Assembly: GCF_030272615.1 (NCBI RefSeq)
Contig: NC_081412.1
Span: 547,034,202 to 547,098,201 of the forward strand
Direction of reading: 5' to 3'
Length of the DNA: 64,000 nt
DNA from: Cryptomeria japonica
Lineage: Eukaryota > Streptophyta > Pinopsida > Cupressales > Cupressaceae
Positions 59,867-64,000 of the stretch are shown here, piece by piece. The first letter of the stretch is position 1. Each line of letters starts with the position of its first letter. Under the pieces are notes generated by a model. It did no database searches, was not told where the DNA came from, and was given only the letters and a program-made list of their open reading frames with translations. The translations under genes were made by a program, and so were the position numbers.

Positions 59867-62769
59867 TCAATCAAGTGAGCCTTCAAGATTAGCTCTAACC
59901 CATATTGTGTCAATTATTGCCTCGAGGTCAGATTCACGAACTTTCCATAAAATCTTGTTATGAGATCTACCATGATACTTCATCAAATGAATATTTGTTG
60001 CAACAACAAGGTTAGAGAAATGAAGAATATGTTTGTGTGTTTCAAAGTCCTCGAACAACCAAACATCAAAATTCTTGATAGGGTATCTCTGAAGCCCTAT
60101 TCCTATCACGACAACAAACCCTATTGGGTACTCAATACTCTCTCCATCAGTGATTGTGGTTGTCAATTTTCTTTTAGGCTCAACACAATGACACAAATAG
60201 TAATTTGTTCCTTCTTCATTGTTCTCTTTTGCAACAACTACATACACATGACCTGCATTTTATAGTGTTAATTAATACCAAAAATAAAGTATGATGTACA
60301 ACAAAATGAACCAAAAAGAATACTAGCAAAAAAATTAACTCAAAAAATCACCTGAATCCAATAGGTCAAATACATGGTCAAAATCCACTGATGTCTCCAT
60401 CTGGCCCAATTGTAGTGCTTTGGGAATTTGATATGAATCAATGGGAACCAATGGTCTACAAGACCATTTGTCAACCCACTCTTCTGACTCACATTCTTCC
60501 CACAAACAATACATGTATGAAGATAAAAAACATACCATCTGTCTCGTATAAATTACCAGTGAACTTGAATTTGAACTCATAAATGAGTGCATGTCACTCG
60601 ATCCTGCAACTGTACAACAATCTAGATAGTTTTCAATGTTAGATTCAGTAATCAACCAAAAATATCTATGAACCAATGACGTACCTGGATTGCCTGGACC
60701 CATCATAGACTTACACCATCACACAATTATTTCTGCATCTACCAACTCAGCACCACCTTTGTACTTCAATTCTTCCCTGGCTAGGGTTCTTTTCACACAT
60801 GCTCCTGCACCATCATGCTCTCCCTTACCATGTCCAGCCTCAGTGAAATTCCAAAAATGTTGTACACCACTTGCCACATGCATCCTTGTCAGCCAATAAA
60901 ACATCCTTGCATTCTTGAATTGTTGGGTGCAATTATCTAACCATATTAAGTGTCGGTTGTATCATATGTTCCTTTCCCTTAAACTATCATAGAAAACTTT
61001 AAAGCATCCTTGTACAAACTCCAATTTATGAGTAATATCATCACTTATGTAGAAGTGATACTCTCTTACAACCTTTCTATCCTCCTCTGTGCTATCATCT
61101 ACATGCATGAATGTTATGTGTACAAAAATAGAAACTTGTGTAGAGTGATAATACATGGATTGCACTTCATTTTGAGCTTGTAGTGTACAATTTTCACCGA
61201 AATCAATGATAGAGACAATGGTGCCAAGAGGAAATGTGTCCTTACACAACTTGAATTGCTCATCTAACCATCGAGCTCTATGTGTATGCATTATGTACTC
61301 ATAAACTAGTTTCTCTTGAAACATTTTCATAAATTGAGCTACACATATATCATTTTTCACTAGCTCACATCTCTTCAAATCTTTTCCATCTTTAACTCCA
61401 TATGTGATTGTCTTGTATTTTCCAAAAGAAACTAGTTTCGTACCAATTTCATGTGTGTTCTCCAAATGTATGCATCTTGGTAAATGTTTCAAACCACCAC
61501 ATATAGCACAAGAACCTTCCAAACAAGACATCTTATAATAAATGCAACCATCATGTCTATTACATAACACACTTGAAATGAATTCTCTTGCCGACTTAGG
61601 AGGTGCTTGTATATTACATTCCTGCAAAACATCGTTAGTGTGCAAAGTAGAACAAATATGATGAAAAATATCATAATGCATGGAAAATTCAAAAAGCATC
61701 CTACAACAGCACGTGGTGCATACATGATTAATCTTAATATAAAAAGGTTTTGCCATTTCAAAAAATCTTTGAGAAATTTTTATTTGAGGAAACTTTTGAA
61801 GGAATCTTTCATAAAATTTAGTTTGATTCATATGCAAATAGTGTTTCGCATGTGGCTCACGATTTTTAGACCCAATTCGCCTTCTAACAACATCTCTTTG
61901 GTTGGGCGATACTCTTGTGTTGTCATGCCAAAAATTTTCAATTAATGTTTTTAGTGCATCTACAACAACCTTGTCTTTGCATGGTAGTCTACCCAAGAAT
62001 GCCCAAAGAGAATTATTGTTAGGTTCCTCTATTTGTTCTTGCCTCTTTAATGCTTTTCTTAATGTTGTTCTACTAACCTTCAATGACTTACTTGTTTTCC
62101 TTATCAAACGATCTTTTTTTATTTTCTTGCTCATTATGGTTGATGTAATTTGACACATCGAGTAGTATTAGAATCTTTACTACGTGATTTTGAACCAATA
62201 GATTGATATGCATCAAATAGATTTCTGACAATAGTTCTTTCACTATTACTTTCAGATGATCTTAGGCCTAGAATTTTCATTGTCTCTCTAAAATTCAAAT
62301 TTTTAATCATTTGAACAATTAATTGAGATCTTGCAGTTTGATTTAAGTTTTTAAAATAGTTTTGCCATATTCTTTTAACCATTCTCCTACAAGTTTGTTC
62401 ATTCATTTTATTGGGCATTGACTTCAATATATTCTCATCAATGTCAATTAGATACTTTGGTTTCCTATGAATGATTCTAGGAGGTGTTAACATCGGTGCA
62501 TTATGTACATTCAATTCATCAAGTAGAGAAGGTGTAATATGTTCATCATTTAATTGATTATTCAATGTGGTATCTTCTTCAATTGCATTAGGTTCAAATG
62601 GTAAATTATCAAATGTTTCTTCTTCAATTGCATTAGGTGCATTATATTCATTTGGTAATTCGAATTGAGATGTTGAGGTTGACATACCTTCTTCTCCCAC
62701 TGTTCTTATGTCACGCAATTTCTTCATATGCTTCCTTTGTCTTTCCTTTTGAGCCTCTTGTTGTTCCAT
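59867..62769 (-). pseudogene. DDE-like transposase of an unassigned family, with an intron
   Basis: The N-terminal block (62769-62134, 211 codons, ATG at 62769) is charged and contains RRMVKRIWQNYFKNL. The frame then shifts by one near 62140-62158. The core (62158-60719) has SKSLKVSRTTLRKALKRQ (helix-turn-helix-like), FFEMAKPFYIKINHVCTTCC (Cys cluster), CAICGGLKHLPRC, DFGENCTLQAQNEVQSMYYH, YISDDITHKLEFV, WLDNCTQQFKN and EAGHGKGEHDGAGACVKR. The spacing of D (DFGEN), D (WLDNC) and the E/D-G segment recalls a family of uncharacterised eukaryotic transposase-like proteins that share DFxEN...DEVQS, a S/L-D-G/N...QFKN segment and a SHGK-DG segment. In-frame TGA stops occur at about 60960 and 60717. 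A GT-AG intron at 60253-60351 (99 bp) joins LLDSG to HVYVVVAKENN. The last exon ends NLEGSLD at 59867. Confidence 0.75.
60253..60351 (-). other. Intron of the transposase-like gene
   Basis: On the minus strand the donor is TTCAG|GTGATTTTTT and the acceptor AAAATGCAG|GTCATG. The 99-bp sequence is T/A-rich with in-frame stops. Splicing joins TCA-G to GT-CAT, keeping the frame (S-G-H-V). Confidence 0.75.
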
Positions 62770-63120
62770 CGTTCCTCACTTGTTCTTTCCCATGGTTGAG
62801 ATCAGTTGACCTAAATAGAATCATATTACATATATATGTAAAGAAAAGTTCAAAAATAAATAAATAACCATAAGTATGCATCTTATCACTATTTTTTGGA
62901 ATCAAACGATTAAACAATCACAATTTAATCATTTGAAACCATGCAAAAACAAAAAACTAATAAAAATAACAATTCAATCATTTGAAATCATGCACAAAAC
63001 AAAAAATTCACTTACTTTTATGTATACAACAGTGATAGAAGTGCAGACACAGATCAAGTGGGGCCTTCAACTACCTCAAAAACTTCTTTTGAGGTCGTTG
63101 AGGCTCTTGGGAAACTAAAA
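62770..63120. other. Transposase 5' flank
   Basis: AT-rich, with two direct-repeat words (AATCATTTGAAACCATGC / AATCATTTGAAATCATGC, about 62927 and 62975). It would hold the promoter of the minus-strand gene. No defined elements recognised. Confidence 0.4.
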
Positions 63121-63124
63121 CTAT

Positions 63125-63300
63125 GTCTCTAAACCATGTACGCGTTGCTAGGCCATAAAATGTTGGCAATCCCAATGGTATTCTCGGTTGATAAGTAGCG
63201 CGTATGTGCTACTAAGCCTAAAAATGTTATCCCAGGGTATTGAATAATGGGAATAGTACCGCTTATGAGTAATAAGTACCACGTACGTGCTACTAAGCCT
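63125..63300. repeat. Right subterminal palindromic repeats of the DNA transposon
   Basis: GTAGCGCGTATGTGCTACTA (about 63195), ACCACGTACGTGCTACTAAG (about 63278) and CATGTACGCGTTGCTAGG (about 63139). CACGTACGTGCT and AGCGCGTATG are shared exactly with the left set at 56357-56400. Two units share the tail GTGCTACTAAGCCT. Confidence 0.65.
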
Positions 63301-63304
63301 TAAA

Positions 63305-63625
63305 AAATTTATGGAAGGGGTATGGAGGAAGGGAGAGGGAGAGAGGGAGAGAAGAGAGGGGGAAGGGAGAGAGAGGGAGAGGATAGGGGAGAGGGAGAGA
63401 GAAGGAGAGAGAGGAGAGGTGAGAGGGAGAGAGAGAGAAGAAGAGGGGGGTGGGAGAGGGAGAGAGAGGGAGAGGAGAGGGGAGAGGGAGAGAGAGGGAG
63501 AGGAGAGGGGAGAGGGAGAGAGAGGGAGAGGAGAGGAGAGAGGGAGAGAGAGGGAGAGGAGGAGAGAACATTGGGGGAAGGGAGAGGTAGAGGGAGGGAG
63601 AGAGGGAGAGAAGAGGGGGGAGGGA

Positions 63626-63685
<60 letters not shown>

Positions 63686-63793
63686 TGGGAGAGGGAGAGA
63701 GGGAGAGGAGAGGGGAGAGGGAGAGAGGGAGAGAACATGGGGGAAGGGAGAGGTAGAGGGAGGGAGAGAGGGAGAGAAGAGGGGGGAGGGAAG

Positions 63794-63848
<55 letters not shown>

Positions 63849-63869
63849 GGGTGGGAGAGGGAGAGAGGG

Positions 63870-63927
<58 letters not shown>

Positions 63928-64000
63928 AGGGGGTGGGAGAGGGAGAGAGAGGGAGAGGAGAGGGGAGAGGGAGAGAGAGGGAGAGAGGGAGTGGAGAGGG
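63305..64000. repeat. GA-rich microsatellite/minisatellite tract
   Basis: Pure GA dinucleotide runs (about 63628-63682, 63796-63842, 63876-63924) embedded in longer repeated units of GGAGAGGGAGAGAGAGGG type. A ~170-bp block starting GAACATGGGGGAAGGGAGAG near 63731 resembles one at 63566. Both strands give long but meaningless frames. It continues beyond the window. Confidence 0.9.

Noticed and set aside
63148-63756. Long frames on both strands in the GA tract
   Set aside because: Low-complexity repeat translation (Ser/Leu/Pro or Arg/Glu/Gly).

Overview
This window looks like intergenic DNA from a large, repeat-dominated vascular-plant nuclear genome. A gymnosperm is plausible, but that is inference from the element types; no host gene fixes the species. 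I see no convincing single-copy host gene, tRNA, rRNA or CRISPR. Almost everything is transposable-element DNA: Ty3/Gypsy of the Tat/Ogre type, Ty1/Copia, plant mobile domain (PMD) ORFs, a DNA transposon with introns, and simple repeats.

Layout. 1-660: GA-rich tract. 660-2640: hairpin-forming inverted repeats, then a Copia-type LTR remnant. 4759-8346 (-): a ~1,195-codon reading frame of unknown family broken only by stop codons, preceded by a ~127-bp periodic array (8.65-9.9 kb) and a ~75-bp minisatellite (10.24-10.59 kb). 10642-14410 and 52421-56180: two copies of a 3.76-kb direct repeat. 14411-17368 and 45067-47334: the two halves of an old minus-strand Gypsy element (3' LTR, polypurine tract, motif arrays, antisense PMD ORF). 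It is split by a 27.7-kb insertion (17374-45061) flanked by the 5-bp repeat ATGAT. 47335-52420 (-): a Copia element with its 3' LTR and pol, cut off in gag. 56.2-63.3 kb: a probable DNA transposon with two convergent genes between palindromic subterminal repeats. 63.3-64 kb: a second GA tract.

The 27.7-kb insertion is the most complex part. It has four LTRs starting TGTAGACACC: two on + at the left, two on - at the right, of two subtypes arranged a+, b+, a-, b-. Primer-binding sites match the 3' end of plant tRNA-Trp. Inside are three copies of a long Gln/Pro-rich extra ORF (two on +, one on -), a gag-protease-G-patch-RT-RNaseH-archaeal-type RNaseH-integrase region, and a PMD gene antisense to its LTRs. 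Junctions carry scrambled pieces of gag and LTR, suggesting template switching or inverted joining of cDNAs.

Across the broken coding regions almost all premature stops are TAG or TGA at sites where CAG, CGA or TGG is expected, and TAA is nearly absent. This fits decay by deamination of CG- and CHG-methylated cytosines. The 56.2-63.3-kb element is the best candidate for something little described: a transposase-like gene with an intron and a D/D/E-like layout, facing a nine-exon partner gene whose exons are all phase 0.
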